A DNA stretch of 64,000 bases from an uncultured Clostridia bacterium (GTDB lineage Bacteria > Bacillota > Clostridia > TANB77 > CAG-508), in NCBI GenBank assembly GCA_944392805.1, contig CALXXZ010000003.1, forward strand, positions 124,001 through 188,000, given 5' to 3'. Of the stretch, positions 18,487 to 27,493 are shown piece by piece. Within the stretch, counting starts at the first letter, position 1. Every line of letters starts with the position of its first letter. Under the pieces are notes generated by a model, which had not been told where the DNA came from, searched no databases, and saw only the letters and a list, made by a program, of their open reading frames with translations. A program made the translations under genes and the position numbers.

Positions 18487-18954
18487 TTATATTGTTAATT
18501 CATTTTCTTCTTTATATGTTGTTGCTTGTCTAATTAATTCTGCTAATATGTACAATGCTATTGAAACTCCTATAAATAATATAAACATAAATACTAATAC
18601 TAATATTAAAACTGGTTCAAAGCTTTTTACTAATATTGTTTGTACTAATAAGTCTGCAAGCCATAGCCCTGCTTCTACTAATGATGCTACTCCTGCTCTT
18701 TTTAGTCTTTTTGTATTTTCCATACAAAATGGATTGTTAGTTTTTAAAGAGTCAAATAGTCCTATAAATTGATATACTAATACAAGTAATGCTATTCCAT
18801 TTGGATATATTATATATGCTGTTGCATTAAGATGCAATCCTACCAATTCCAACAAAAATGGTAATATGATTAATAATATTATTCCTCCAAAAAAACATAT
18901 TTGTAAAAGTATTTTTAAAAATTTTCCTAATCCGTTCTCTCCTAATATTTTCAT
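18487..18954 (-). CDS. DUF2975 membrane protein
   Basis: A 155-residue protein with four predicted helices (about 10-33, 44-66, 88-110 and 117-140), the DUF2975 layout. It is encoded next to a YozG-like HTH regulator. Function is not established; the consistent pairing suggests a membrane protein that modulates, or is controlled by, the regulator. Confidence 0.85.
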   Translation of the reverse strand: MKILGENGLGKFLKILLQICFFGGIILLIILPFLLELVGLHLNATAYIIYPNGIALLVLVYQFIGLFDSLKTNNPFCMENTKRLKRAGVASLVEAGLWLADLLVQTILVKSFEPVLILVLVFMFILFIGVSIALYILAELIRQATTYKEENELTI

Positions 18955-18967
18955 TTTATTCCTCCTA

Positions 18968-20422
18968 CTAATATCTTACTTCTTCTTTTATAAATTTTTT
19001 AGCTTTCCATTTTGTCAAATTAAATTCTTGTATACTTGTTTCTTCTGGTAATTCACTTTTGGTATTCTCAATAAATTTATTTATATATGTGTTTAAATTA
19101 TTTTTTATATATTCATTTTGTATTTCAGCTTTAGGTTTTATTGATTTTAATTCATACAATTCTTTTACAACTGTTGCTTTATCTAATTCTCCTGTTAAAT
19201 ACCATATATCAATTTTTCCTGTTTCTTCAAATCTTTGTATATTTCTTTTCGCAATTACATTATCTATATTAGCAAAATTGATAATGCAATACATTGTTGT
19301 TACAATGATTAAATATGATTTTGCTAAATTTATTTTTGAATACATTATATATAAAGATGTAGGTATTAATAATATTGTTTCTGTTAATAATGTAAAATTT
19401 ACTAATAAACGTAATCTTGTATCTCCATATTGTGATATATATAAATTCATTTTCGCAAATGATAATATTATTAATATAAATGTAAATATTATCATTATTA
19501 TACACATTGTTTTTTTGTATTTTTTCTGTTTTTCGGTTTCTTTTAAGTCTTTTGATGTCGCTTTTAAAATTACTAATAAATTTATTAATGTTACAAGCAT
19601 TAATTGGAAAAATCCTTTTCTTGCAAATTCAGAATATATAATATCTTCTACTGTTAGTAACTGCTTAATTTGTGTAAAGCAAAATATTAAATAAATAATA
19701 TTTAGTGTTGTTAATATCATGTTTATTGTTAGATTTTCTTTTTTGTTATTTTCTTCTTCATTATTTATTTCATTTAATCCATTTCCTTTTGATAATATAT
19801 TTATAAAGAAACTTGATATATAGAAAAATAACAATATTATAACTCCTATTCTTATTACTAAGCTAGGTAAACTTAAATTTATTATTGCATCTAGTATATC
19901 AAAAAATAGACTTGCAAATTCTGAGTCTGCTGACGCTAATAAAATTAATACTATTATTACTATTAAGCCTGTTAATATTATTGCTTTTATAATATTTTTC
20001 TTTTCTCTCTTTTCTTGTTTCTCTTCTTTTGATGGTAATATTTTATTTTTTAATTCTACTATAACTTCTCCAAAATAATTAAATGGTTCTATTATTACTG
20101 CTAAAATTTTAAATATTATTGATTTTATTTTTAATTCTTTTGTTGTTGCTAACATCATCATTATTATATAAAGAAGCGGTATTATAACTATATTTAATGC
20201 ATTAAATAATGAGTTATTAAATAAAAAATATGTACTTGATAATAGTATTATTGGTATTGATAATAATAATGCTTTTTTATTTTCAGTTTTTCCTTCTAAT
20301 ATCTTTACAGTTACATATATTAGTGGTATTGCAAATAATAGTGCTGATAATCCTATTTCTTTATCCCAAAATAATATTGAATGCCATATGCTTAAAATTA
20401 ATGCTCCTATAAAAATGTTCAT
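18968..20422 (-). CDS. Multi-pass membrane protein, DUF4173/DUF4153-like
   Basis: About 484 residues with some ten to twelve membrane helices and a soluble C-terminal tail of about 80 residues rich in Lys and Glu. It starts MNIFIGALILSIWHSILFWD, which together with the FALNFAT-like later helices is reminiscent of the DUF4173 family. ATG at 20422 is chosen because AAAGGAGG lies 8 bases upstream; the frame is open 10 codons further. It is followed 13 bases later by the DUF2975 gene. Transport or signalling cannot be told apart from sequence. Confidence 0.75.
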   Translation of the reverse strand: MNIFIGALILSIWHSILFWDKEIGLSALLFAIPLIYVTVKILEGKTENKKALLLSIPIILLSSTYFLFNNSLFNALNIVIIPLLYIIMMMLATTKELKIKSIIFKILAVIIEPFNYFGEVIVELKNKILPSKEEKQEKREKKNIIKAIILTGLIVIIVLILLASADSEFASLFFDILDAIINLSLPSLVIRIGVIILLFFYISSFFINILSKGNGLNEINNEEENNKKENLTINMILTTLNIIYLIFCFTQIKQLLTVEDIIYSEFARKGFFQLMLVTLINLLVILKATSKDLKETEKQKKYKKTMCIIMIIFTFILIILSFAKMNLYISQYGDTRLRLLVNFTLLTETILLIPTSLYIMYSKINLAKSYLIIVTTMYCIINFANIDNVIAKRNIQRFEETGKIDIWYLTGELDKATVVKELYELKSIKPKAEIQNEYIKNNLNTYINKFIENTKSELPEETSIQEFNLTKWKAKKFIKEEVRY

Positions 20423-20505
20423 AAAATTTTCCTCCTTTAATTTTATGAACACATTATATTATTATTTTTATTATTTGTCAATACTTTTTTATTGTTTTTC
20501 GATAA

Positions 20506-20871
20506 TTATATTATTTTTGGTATAAATATTATTAATCCTGCTACTGCTGCTCCAAGTGATAATATTAGTACTGCTGCTGCCGAAATATCTTTTGCAAGTT
20601 TTGCCTTTGGATTTTTTTGTGGACTTATCATATCTACAACTGTTTCAATTGCAGTGTTAAATAATTCTGCTCCAATAACTAAAGCAATTGAAATTGCACA
20701 TATACACCATTCCAATGAACTTATTTTTAACACAAATCCTAGTATTACTACTATAACCATTGCTAATACATGGATTTTCATGTTTCGTTCAGTTTTAAAT
20801 GATGATACAAAACCTTCTATTGCATATCTAAAACTATTTATTAATTTTTTACATTCTCTTTTTGGATTCAT
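20506..20871 (-). CDS. dgkA: DgkA, diacylglycerol/undecaprenol kinase
   Basis: Small integral membrane kinase of 121 residues. In Gram-positives this family phosphorylates undecaprenol to feed the cell-wall lipid carrier pool. It has the amphipathic N-terminus FRYAIEGFVSSFKTERNMKIH, the catalytic Glu in IGAELFNTAIETVVDMIS, and three membrane helices. It starts 2 bases after the stop of the upstream membrane protein, so the pair is an operon. Confidence 0.94.
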   Translation of the reverse strand: MNPKRECKKLINSFRYAIEGFVSSFKTERNMKIHVLAMVIVVILGFVLKISSLEWCICAISIALVIGAELFNTAIETVVDMISPQKNPKAKLAKDISAAAVLILSLGAAVAGLIIFIPKII

Positions 20872-20873
20872 TT

Positions 20874-21686
20874 TTAACTCCTTTTTACTGGTATAAAGTT
20901 TTCAGCAAATTTATATTTATCTCTATTATGAATATAGAAATATCCTATTATAGAAAATATTATAGCTCCTATAAAGTTTACTATTAAATCTTTCATTGTA
21001 TCTATTATTCCAATATCTAAATATCCACCATTTATAACTGTTTCTTTAGTTTCTCCATTTTCAGTATTATAAATAATTGTTTTTTCTATATTATCTACTT
21101 TTACAGGTATGTTTTTGCCCTCTGGTTCTAAATTTACTGTTGATATATTTTGAACAATTTCATCTTTTTGCATATCAAATTTTAATAATTGATCTGCTCC
21201 AAATTCAAAAAATTCCCATAAAACACCTATTGTCATTGAAAAACAAAATGCTACTAATGCTACAAATACAGGAGATAATTCTATATGAAATCTTTCTGAA
21301 TTGTTTAATATGTCAATTAATGAAAATCCTATCGCTGCACACAAAAATCCATTTAATGTGTGTAATATTGTATCCCAATGTGCAAATATTCCATAAAAGT
21401 TTTGTATTTCACCTAGTATCTCTGCTGAAAATATGAATAATAATATTATTATTTCTAGCAAATCAGGTAATTCTATTTTTAATTTTTGATTAATTATATA
21501 TGGTATTGTAAATAAGATTAATGTTAATATACATAGAAATACGCTTGACCAATCTCCTCTTAATCCTCTTAATACCATGATAATTATTACTAATCCTCTT
21601 AATGTTAAATACCATGCTAAACTACTTTTCTTATTCGTTTTATAAAATTCTTTCATTTTGTCTAGTTTTTTTGACATATTAACCAC
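20874..21686 (-). CDS. Integral membrane protein of unknown function
   Basis: A 270-residue protein with about seven helices. The motif AHWDTILHTLNGFL (about 115-128), followed by GVLWEFFEF (about 175-183), resembles DUF2238/YjdF-type membrane proteins. A soluble insert (about 190-230) separates the last helix. The first 20 residues are basic. It is encoded directly upstream of dgkA, so a role in lipid or envelope metabolism is possible but inferred only from this. Confidence 0.7.
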   Translation of the reverse strand: MVNMSKKLDKMKEFYKTNKKSSLAWYLTLRGLVIIIMVLRGLRGDWSSVFLCILTLILFTIPYIINQKLKIELPDLLEIIILLFIFSAEILGEIQNFYGIFAHWDTILHTLNGFLCAAIGFSLIDILNNSERFHIELSPVFVALVAFCFSMTIGVLWEFFEFGADQLLKFDMQKDEIVQNISTVNLEPEGKNIPVKVDNIEKTIIYNTENGETKETVINGGYLDIGIIDTMKDLIVNFIGAIIFSIIGYFYIHNRDKYKFAENFIPVKRS

Positions 21687-21688
21687 CT

Positions 21689-22969
21689 CTATTGATTACT
21701 ATATTTTAAATCTATTTTTTTATATTTTTCTGGTTTAAGCCCAACTTTTCCTCTCATGTAATCTAATAAAAGAATAATCGCAATTGTTAAAAATCCACCA
21801 ATTATTAATATCGTATTTGCTGCATCTGTAACATGTAATAATAATGCCCCTAGAAGACTTATTAAAATACTAGTTACATTATAAAATATATTCCTAATTG
21901 TTGCTAATTTTATTCTTATCTCTTTATTTGTAAAATTATTTAAATATCTATAAATTAATACATTATAAGCTCCTTTAATCGCTCCTTGAATTACAAATAA
22001 TAAAATTATAAAAAATATTTTTGTAAAGCTTGGATTTCCCATTGCCAAGAATCCTATTAATATACAAGAAACAACGTAAGGAATTCCCATAAATGATAAA
22101 GTTTTATTTCTAAATCTCTTGTGTATTATATTTTGTGCACTTGAACATATTGATGCCATAATCTGGATAATAGCAAATACTATTCCAAAATATTGTTCAG
22201 GTAATTGCACCTGTTCTAATACACCACTTCTAAATGTTGTTAAATTATATGTTAAGCCTGATATTATTCCAAAAAATATTAATAAGCATAACATTCTTTT
22301 TGATCTAAATGAAAATTTAATTGCATTACGAAGTTTTTCGAAATATTCTGATATACTTTCTCTATGTTTAAGGTCTTTTTCTTGGAAGTCTATACGTCTA
22401 AACCTTGTTGATATAATTGTAGAAACAAGATTAGTTATAAAACATAAAATTATTGGTAAATATGGATTTACTACAAACAAATATCCAGCTATTAGAGATG
22501 TTATTGCATCAATTACATAATATCTTGATGCCCCTAGTCCATCTATTGTAGAATATAGTGATCCTCTCTTTTTACCTTTTGGAAGAGAATCATATAACAT
22601 ATTATTTTCACAAACACCTTTTATAACATATCCAATAGCATCTATAAAAAATGCCACTAATAATAATGTATATGTTTTAGTTATAAGTAATACAAATGAA
22701 AATATACACATACATATATTTGCAAACACTAAGCTATTTCTTTTTCCAATTTTATCTACTAAAAATCCTGCTGGAATTTGTATAATTAAACATGATACGG
22801 TAAAAAATGCATCACCTAATAAAACTTGAGAGGCAGTGAAATGTTTTGCTTGTGTCAAGAACAAGAATATTATTGAATAATAAAATAGTAAATCCCATGA
22901 TATCATTTTATATATTGGATACAATCTTGCATTTACCTTTTTTTCTTGTATTTCTTTTGTTCTTTTCAT
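21689..22969 (-). CDS. Major facilitator superfamily transporter
   Basis: A 426-residue secondary transporter with twelve predicted helices in two halves separated by a basic loop (about 195-225, FRRIDFQEKDLKHRESISEY). The GFLVDKIGKRNSLVFA segment after helix 2 is the MFS loop motif. The substrate is unknown; drug or sugar export are typical for this group. It is followed 2 bases later by the DUF2238-like gene, so it may lead a three-gene operon ending in dgkA. Confidence 0.88.
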   Translation of the reverse strand: MKRTKEIQEKKVNARLYPIYKMISWDLLFYYSIIFLFLTQAKHFTASQVLLGDAFFTVSCLIIQIPAGFLVDKIGKRNSLVFANICMCIFSFVLLITKTYTLLLVAFFIDAIGYVIKGVCENNMLYDSLPKGKKRGSLYSTIDGLGASRYYVIDAITSLIAGYLFVVNPYLPIILCFITNLVSTIISTRFRRIDFQEKDLKHRESISEYFEKLRNAIKFSFRSKRMLCLLIFFGIISGLTYNLTTFRSGVLEQVQLPEQYFGIVFAIIQIMASICSSAQNIIHKRFRNKTLSFMGIPYVVSCILIGFLAMGNPSFTKIFFIILLFVIQGAIKGAYNVLIYRYLNNFTNKEIRIKLATIRNIFYNVTSILISLLGALLLHVTDAANTILIIGGFLTIAIILLLDYMRGKVGLKPEKYKKIDLKYSNQ

Positions 22970-22992
22970 TCCCTACCCCTCTTTTATAAAAT

Positions 22993-24183
22993 TTATTTTA
23001 CTAATCTTTGTGTTTCTTTTGCTATCATAAGTTCTTCATTTGTTGGAACTACATATACTTTTATTTTAGAATCTGGTGTAGATATTTCTTTTTCCTCTCC
23101 TCTCATGTTATTTGCTTCTACATCTACTTTTACTCCCATAAATTCAAGTTTTTCGCATATTCCTTTTCTTATATTTATTTGATTTTCTCCTACTCCTCCT
23201 GTAAATACAATATAATCTATTCCATTCATTGCAACTGCATATTTTGCTATATATGATGCTATTTCATATTTGAATCTTTCTATTGCAATTGCTGCTCTTT
23301 CATTATCTCCATATGATGCTGCTTCAATTTCTCTAAAGTCTGGTGCTAAACCTGAAATTGCTTGTAATCCTGATTTTTTATTTAAGATATTTTCCATTTC
23401 ATCTGCTGTAAGATTTTCTTTTTTCATTATATATGTAATTACTGATGGGTCTAAATCTCCTGAACGTGTCACCATTGGAAGTCCTGCTAGTGGTGTTAAT
23501 CCCATAGTTGTATCTATTGATTTTCCACCTTCAACTGCACATATGCTTGACCCTTGACCTAAGTGACACGTTACTATTTTTAATTCTTTTATATCTCTTT
23601 TTACAATTTCAGCAAGTCTTTGTGATACATACATATGTGATGTTCCATGTGCTCCATATTTTCTTATTCCATATTTTTCGTAATATTCATATGGTATTGG
23701 ATATATGAATTTATCTTTTTTCATTGTTTGATGGAATGTTGTATCAAATACTCCAACCATTGGTTTTCCAGGCATTACTTTTTTACATGCTTCTATTCCT
23801 AATATTCCTGCTGGATTATGTAATGGTGCAAATTCTGAACATTCTCTTATTTTTTCAATTACTTCATCTGTTATTATAGTAGATTCTTTAAAGATTTCTC
23901 CACCATGTACTGTACGATGTCCTATTGCTTCAATTTCATTTAAATCATCAATTACTTTATATTCTGGGTTAGTTAATTGTGCTAATGTAAATTCAATTGC
24001 TTCTTTATGGTCATAAGCTGGTTTTTTAATTTCTATTTTTTTGCCTTTTGCTTTATGTGTTATAAATGCTTCTGCTTCTCCTATTCTTTCATATTTTCCA
24101 GAAGCTAATACTTCTTCTGTCTCCATGTTTATTAATTGATATTTTAGTGATGAACTACCACAATTTAATACTAATATTTTCAT
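22993..24183 (-). CDS. ackA: Acetate kinase, paralogue 2 (MVTRSG variant)
   Basis: Converts acetyl phosphate and ADP to acetate and ATP. At 396 residues it has the family core: LNCGSSSLKYQ (7-17), HRTVHGG (89-95), catalytic Asp147 in FDTTFHQT, AHGTSH (178-183) and TGGVGEN (328-334). The otherwise almost invariant MGTRSGD is MVTRSGD here (237-243), a Gly to Val change next to the active-site Arg. The second acetate kinase is directly upstream (19-base gap), with pta before it, so all three form one operon. Activity on acetate is likely but not certain given the substitution. Confidence 0.93.
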   Translation of the reverse strand: MKILVLNCGSSSLKYQLINMETEEVLASGKYERIGEAEAFITHKAKGKKIEIKKPAYDHKEAIEFTLAQLTNPEYKVIDDLNEIEAIGHRTVHGGEIFKESTIITDEVIEKIRECSEFAPLHNPAGILGIEACKKVMPGKPMVGVFDTTFHQTMKKDKFIYPIPYEYYEKYGIRKYGAHGTSHMYVSQRLAEIVKRDIKELKIVTCHLGQGSSICAVEGGKSIDTTMGLTPLAGLPMVTRSGDLDPSVITYIMKKENLTADEMENILNKKSGLQAISGLAPDFREIEAASYGDNERAAIAIERFKYEIASYIAKYAVAMNGIDYIVFTGGVGENQINIRKGICEKLEFMGVKVDVEANNMRGEEKEISTPDSKIKVYVVPTNEELMIAKETQRLVK

Positions 24184-24202
24184 TTTAAAATCTTCCTTTC
24201 TT

Positions 24203-25390
24203 TTATTTTTTTATTATTCTTTCTGTTTCTTTTGCAATCATCAATTCTTCATTTGTAGGGATTACAAATACTCTTACTTTTGAACTAGGTGCTGAAATTT
24301 CTATTTCTTCTCCTTTTGTATTATTTAGTTTGGCTTGTATTTCTATTCCAAAACATTCTAAATAATTACATATTTCTCCTCTTGAATATGGTGATTTTTC
24401 TCCTACTCCTGCTGTAAATGTAAGCACATCTATTCCATTCATTGCTACTGCGCATTTTGCAATATATCCTGCAATAGCATAATGATATGAATCTAAAGCT
24501 AGTTTTGCTTCTTTGCCTCCTGCCAATGCTTCTGCTTCTATATCTCTAAAATCTATTGATACTCTTGAAATTCCATATACTCCTGATTCTTTATTTAAGA
24601 TTCTTTCCATTTCATCTGCTGAAATATTTTCTTTTTTCATAATATATGTTACTACTGATGGATCTAAATCTCCTGAACGTGTTCCCATTGGAATTCCTCC
24701 TAATGGTGTTAAACCCATACTTGTCTCAACTGATTTCCCATTTTGTATTGCACATATACTTGCTCCTTGTCCTAAATGACAATTTACTATTTTTAAATCT
24801 TTTCTTCCTATTATTTCTGAAACTCTTGTTGCTACATATTGATGTGAGGTTCCATGTGCTCCATATTTTCTTACTCCATATTTTTCGTAATATTCATATG
24901 GTATTGGATAAATGTATTTATCTTTGCTAATTGTTTGATGAAATGCTGTATCAAATACAGCTACCATAGGTTTTTCTGGTAGAACTTTTTTACATGCTTC
25001 TATTCCTAATATTCCTGCCGGATTATGTAATGGTGCTAAATCTGAATTTTTTCTAATTTCTTCTATTACTTCATCTGTTATTAATACTGAATCTTTTATT
25101 TTTTCTCCACCATGTACTATTCTATGTCCTATTGCATCTAATTCATCTAAATTCTTAAATACTCCATACTGCTCACTTGTTAGTCTTGTTATTGCAAATT
25201 TTATTGCTTGTTCATGATTTTTTACTGGATGTTCAAATTTATGTTTTACGTCTTGTACTTTATGTGTTAAAAATGCATTTGGTTGACCTATTCTTTCATA
25301 ATATCCCTTTGCTAGCATTTTTCCGTCTTCAGTATCTATTACTTGATACTTTAATGATGAACTTCCAGAATTTAATACTAATATTTTCAT
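24203..25390 (-). CDS. ackA: Acetate kinase, paralogue 1
   Basis: A 395-residue acetate kinase with LNSGSSSLKYQ (7-17), HRIVHGG (89-95), Asp147 in FDTAFHQT, AHGTSH (178-183) and an intact MGTRSGD (235-241). The nucleotide-site motif usually written TAGIGEN reads TAGVGEK here (326-332), an Asn to Lys change. It lies between pta and a second acetate kinase gene to which it is clearly homologous along its full length. A repeat array (25409-25493) separates it from pta. The start is supported by AGGAGG 8 bases upstream. Confidence 0.95.
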   Translation of the reverse strand: MKILVLNSGSSSLKYQVIDTEDGKMLAKGYYERIGQPNAFLTHKVQDVKHKFEHPVKNHEQAIKFAITRLTSEQYGVFKNLDELDAIGHRIVHGGEKIKDSVLITDEVIEEIRKNSDLAPLHNPAGILGIEACKKVLPEKPMVAVFDTAFHQTISKDKYIYPIPYEYYEKYGVRKYGAHGTSHQYVATRVSEIIGRKDLKIVNCHLGQGASICAIQNGKSVETSMGLTPLGGIPMGTRSGDLDPSVVTYIMKKENISADEMERILNKESGVYGISRVSIDFRDIEAEALAGGKEAKLALDSYHYAIAGYIAKCAVAMNGIDVLTFTAGVGEKSPYSRGEICNYLECFGIEIQAKLNNTKGEEIEISAPSSKVRVFVIPTNEELMIAKETERIIKK

Positions 25391-25408
25391 AACTCCTCCT
25401 TGAATTTC

Positions 25409-25493
25409 GAAGTCTGTCCCATTTTTTCCTTTTGGGAAATTTTGGGACAGTCCCTTTTTTTCCCTTTTGGCAATTTGGGGACTGTCCCAAAAT
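25409..25493. repeat. Three-unit GGGGAC-N-GTCCCC palindrome array inside the pta-ackA operon
   Basis: Units start at about 25409 (degenerate, GTCTGTCCC), 25443 (GGGACAGTCCC) and 25477 (GGGGACTGTCCC), each 34 bases apart, with the same linkers as the array at 2286-2370. It lies between the pta stop and the ackA ribosome site. Hairpins here could lower downstream acetate kinase expression or stabilise the pta message. Confidence 0.85.
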
Positions 25494-25499
25494 TGTCCT

Positions 25500-26498
25500 T
25501 TATATTTGCTGAGCTTGAACTGCTGTTATTGCAACAACTCCTGCAACATCTTTTGCGCTACATCCTCTAGACAAGTCATTTACAGGTTTTGCAATTCCTT
25601 GACATAATGGTCCATATGCTTCTGCCTTTGCTAATCTTTGCACTAATTTGTATCCAATATTTCCTGCCCCCAAGTCTGGAAATACTAACACATTTGCTTC
25701 ACCTTTTAATGGACTTCCTTTTGCTTTAAATTCTGCAACTTCTGGTATTATTGCAGCATCTAATTGTAATTCTCCATCTACTAATAGATTTGGTTCTTTT
25801 TCTTTAACTTTGTTTGTTGCTTCTATTACTTTTTCTGTTGAAGCTGAATGTGCACTTCCATATGTTGAATATGATAACATTGCTACTTTTGCTTTTTCTC
25901 CAACTAATTGTTCAAAGCTTTTGCTTGATGATATTGCTATTTCTGATAATGCTTCTGAATCTGGTTCTTCATTTAGTCCACTATCTGCAAATATAAATGT
26001 TCCATTTGCTCCATGTTCACAGTTTGGAACTACCATTATAAAAAATGCTGATACTAGCTTTGTTCCAGGTGCTGTTTTTAATATTTGTAATGCTGGTCTT
26101 AATGTATCTGAAGTTGAATGTGCAGCTCCTGATACTAAACCATCTGCATCTCCTTGTTTTAACATCATCATTCCATAATATATCGGTTCTTTTATTAATT
26201 CTTTTGCTTTTTCTTCAGTCATTCCTTTTGCTTTTCTTAATTCATATAATTCTGTTGCATATTTTTCTGCCATGTCTGATTTTTCTGGATTTATTATTTT
26301 TGTTCCATCTATATCAATCCCTTTTTCTTGCGCAATCTGTCTTATTTGTTCTTCATTTCCTAATAATATTATCTTTGCATATTTTTCTTTTTTTACCATT
26401 TCTGTCGCTTTTAATATTCTTTCATCTGTTGCTTCTGGTAATATTATTGTTTTTATGTCTTTTCTTGCTTTTTCTTTTATTTCTTCAATGAACGACAT
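25500..26498 (-). CDS. pta: Phosphate acetyltransferase
   Basis: Interconverts acetyl-CoA and acetyl phosphate, feeding the acetate kinases behind it and thus ATP formation during fermentation. The short class I form has about 332 residues. It starts MSFIEEIKEKARKDIKTI and has the family motifs ILPEATDERIL, GLVSGAAHSTSDTLRP, FADSGLNEEP, MLSYSTYGSA and the C-terminal LSRGCSAKDV. ATG at 26498 is preferred over a start 10 codons upstream because AAGGAGG precedes it by 9 bases. It is the first gene of the pta-ackA-ackA operon. Confidence 0.96.
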   Translation of the reverse strand: MSFIEEIKEKARKDIKTIILPEATDERILKATEMVKKEKYAKIILLGNEEQIRQIAQEKGIDIDGTKIINPEKSDMAEKYATELYELRKAKGMTEEKAKELIKEPIYYGMMMLKQGDADGLVSGAAHSTSDTLRPALQILKTAPGTKLVSAFFIMVVPNCEHGANGTFIFADSGLNEEPDSEALSEIAISSSKSFEQLVGEKAKVAMLSYSTYGSAHSASTEKVIEATNKVKEKEPNLLVDGELQLDAAIIPEVAEFKAKGSPLKGEANVLVFPDLGAGNIGYKLVQRLAKAEAYGPLCQGIAKPVNDLSRGCSAKDVAGVVAITAVQAQQI

Positions 26499-26532
26499 AT
26501 AGTTTTTCCTCCTTGTATTATACTTCATGCTT

Positions 26533-26561
26533 AATATATCATATTACCAAAAAAAAGACAA
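26533..26561 (-). promoter_or_regulatory. Probable sigma-A promoter of pta
   Basis: TTGTCT (26561-26556), a 17-base spacer and TATATT (26538-26533) on the minus strand. Four of six and five of six consensus matches, about 35 bases before the pta start. Confidence 0.55.
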
Positions 26562-26629
26562 TATATATATATTAAAATAATTTGTATCACTTTTTAAGAA
26601 TTATCATATTTATATTAGAGGTGATTAAA

Positions 26630-27076
26630 ATGGCATATTCAGAAAGGGAACTTTTAGCAAGAATTGTACAATGTGAAGCTGGTGGTGAAGGAGATAATGG
26701 AATGAAGGCTGTTGCTACAGTTACTATGAATAGAGTAAATTCAACAGAAGGTGAATACGCAAGAGTCTCGCAAGGAGGAAATATAAGAAATATTATTTTT
26801 CAAGAAGGTCAATTTGATTGTGCAAGAGAAACCATAAGAGGAAATTATAATCCTCAAAATATTTATAATATGACTCCTACTGATGTTCATTATCAAATTG
26901 CTGATTGGGCATTAGCAGGAAATAGATTGAATGAAATTGGTGAGTGCTTATGGTATTTAAATCCTTTTAGACCAACTTGTGCTTCTACTTTTTCAAGTAA
27001 TGGTTCTGGGACTTTACACACTCGACTTGGTGACCATTGCTTTTATAGACCTACTTCTAAATATGCTCAAACCTAG
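26630..27076 (+). CDS. cwlJ: CwlJ-like spore cortex-lytic hydrolase
   Basis: Hydrolase_2 (SleB/CwlJ) family lytic enzyme of 148 residues that degrades spore cortex peptidoglycan during germination. The catalytic Glu lies in QCEAGGEGDNGMKAV (Glu16). The remaining domain keeps VTMNRVNS, IIFQEGQFDC and the C-terminal ...CLWYLNP...GDHCFYRP. It has no signal peptide and no peptidoglycan-binding domain, as in CwlJ and unlike SleB. The start ATG follows GAGGTGAT. The next gene encodes a GerQ-like protein, the known partner needed to place CwlJ in the coat; this context decides CwlJ over SleB. Expression is presumably mother-cell specific. Confidence 0.9.
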   Translation: MAYSERELLARIVQCEAGGEGDNGMKAVATVTMNRVNSTEGEYARVSQGGNIRNIIFQEGQFDCARETIRGNYNPQNIYNMTPTDVHYQIADWALAGNRLNEIGECLWYLNPFRPTCASTFSSNGSGTLHTRLGDHCFYRPTSKYAQT

Positions 27077-27090
27077 GAAAGGAGTTTTTT

Positions 27091-27447
27091 ATGGCTAGTG
27101 TTGAAGAAAATAAAGATAAAAGAGAGGATAGAAATGTAACTATTAATCAAAATTCACCAGAGATTTTAACAAATCCTATTTATACACCTGCTTTTTTAAG
27201 AGAACAGATTGGAAAACTTATGAGAGTCGAATTTCTTATTGGTACAAATAATTTAACCGACAGAATTGGTATATTGGAAGATGTAGGTGCAAGTTACATA
27301 TTGTTACGTTCTATTGAAAGTGATAATTTAGTTTATTGTGATATTTATGCTATTAAATTTATAACTATTTCTACTTCTGGCTTTTATGGAACGATGAATC
27401 CTATGATGAATAATAGATTTTATCAACAACCACCTATGGGATTTTAA
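27091..27447 (+). CDS. gerQ: GerQ-like spore coat protein
   Basis: A 118-residue protein. The core YTPAFLREQIGKLMRVEFL, followed by DRIGILEDVGASYILLR and DIYAIKFI, matches the GerQ domain (an LSM-like small beta fold). The last 20 residues are rich in Met, Pro, Gln, Asn and Gly, typical of coat proteins that are crosslinked. It lies 14 bases after cwlJ, with AAAGGAG as ribosome site. In Bacillus subtilis gerQ and cwlJ are neighbours and GerQ is required for CwlJ localisation, so the pair is a strong sign that the organism makes spores. Confidence 0.85.
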   Translation: MASVEENKDKREDRNVTINQNSPEILTNPIYTPAFLREQIGKLMRVEFLIGTNNLTDRIGILEDVGASYILLRSIESDNLVYCDIYAIKFITISTSGFYGTMNPMMNNRFYQQPPMGF

Positions 27448-27450
27448 AAT

Positions 27451-27475
27451 GAGAGTAATTGTTATAATTACTCTC
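27451..27475. terminator. Bidirectional terminator between gerQ and the anti-sigma gene
   Basis: GAGAGTAATT and AATTACTCTC form a perfect 10-bp stem with a 5-base loop between converging genes. The minus-strand side is followed by ATTTT; the plus-strand T-run comes later, at about 27489. Confidence 0.75.
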
Positions 27476-27493
27476 ATTAATACTACGATTTTT

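Noticed and set aside
19059..19694. Long plus-strand frame of 211 codons opposite the DUF4173-like gene
   Set aside because: Mirror of an AT-rich membrane protein gene; no ribosome site and unnatural residue composition.
26605..26617. CATATT as a -10 box for cwlJ
   Set aside because: It would start transcription within the ribosome site; a sporulation sigma promoter is likely but could not be located.
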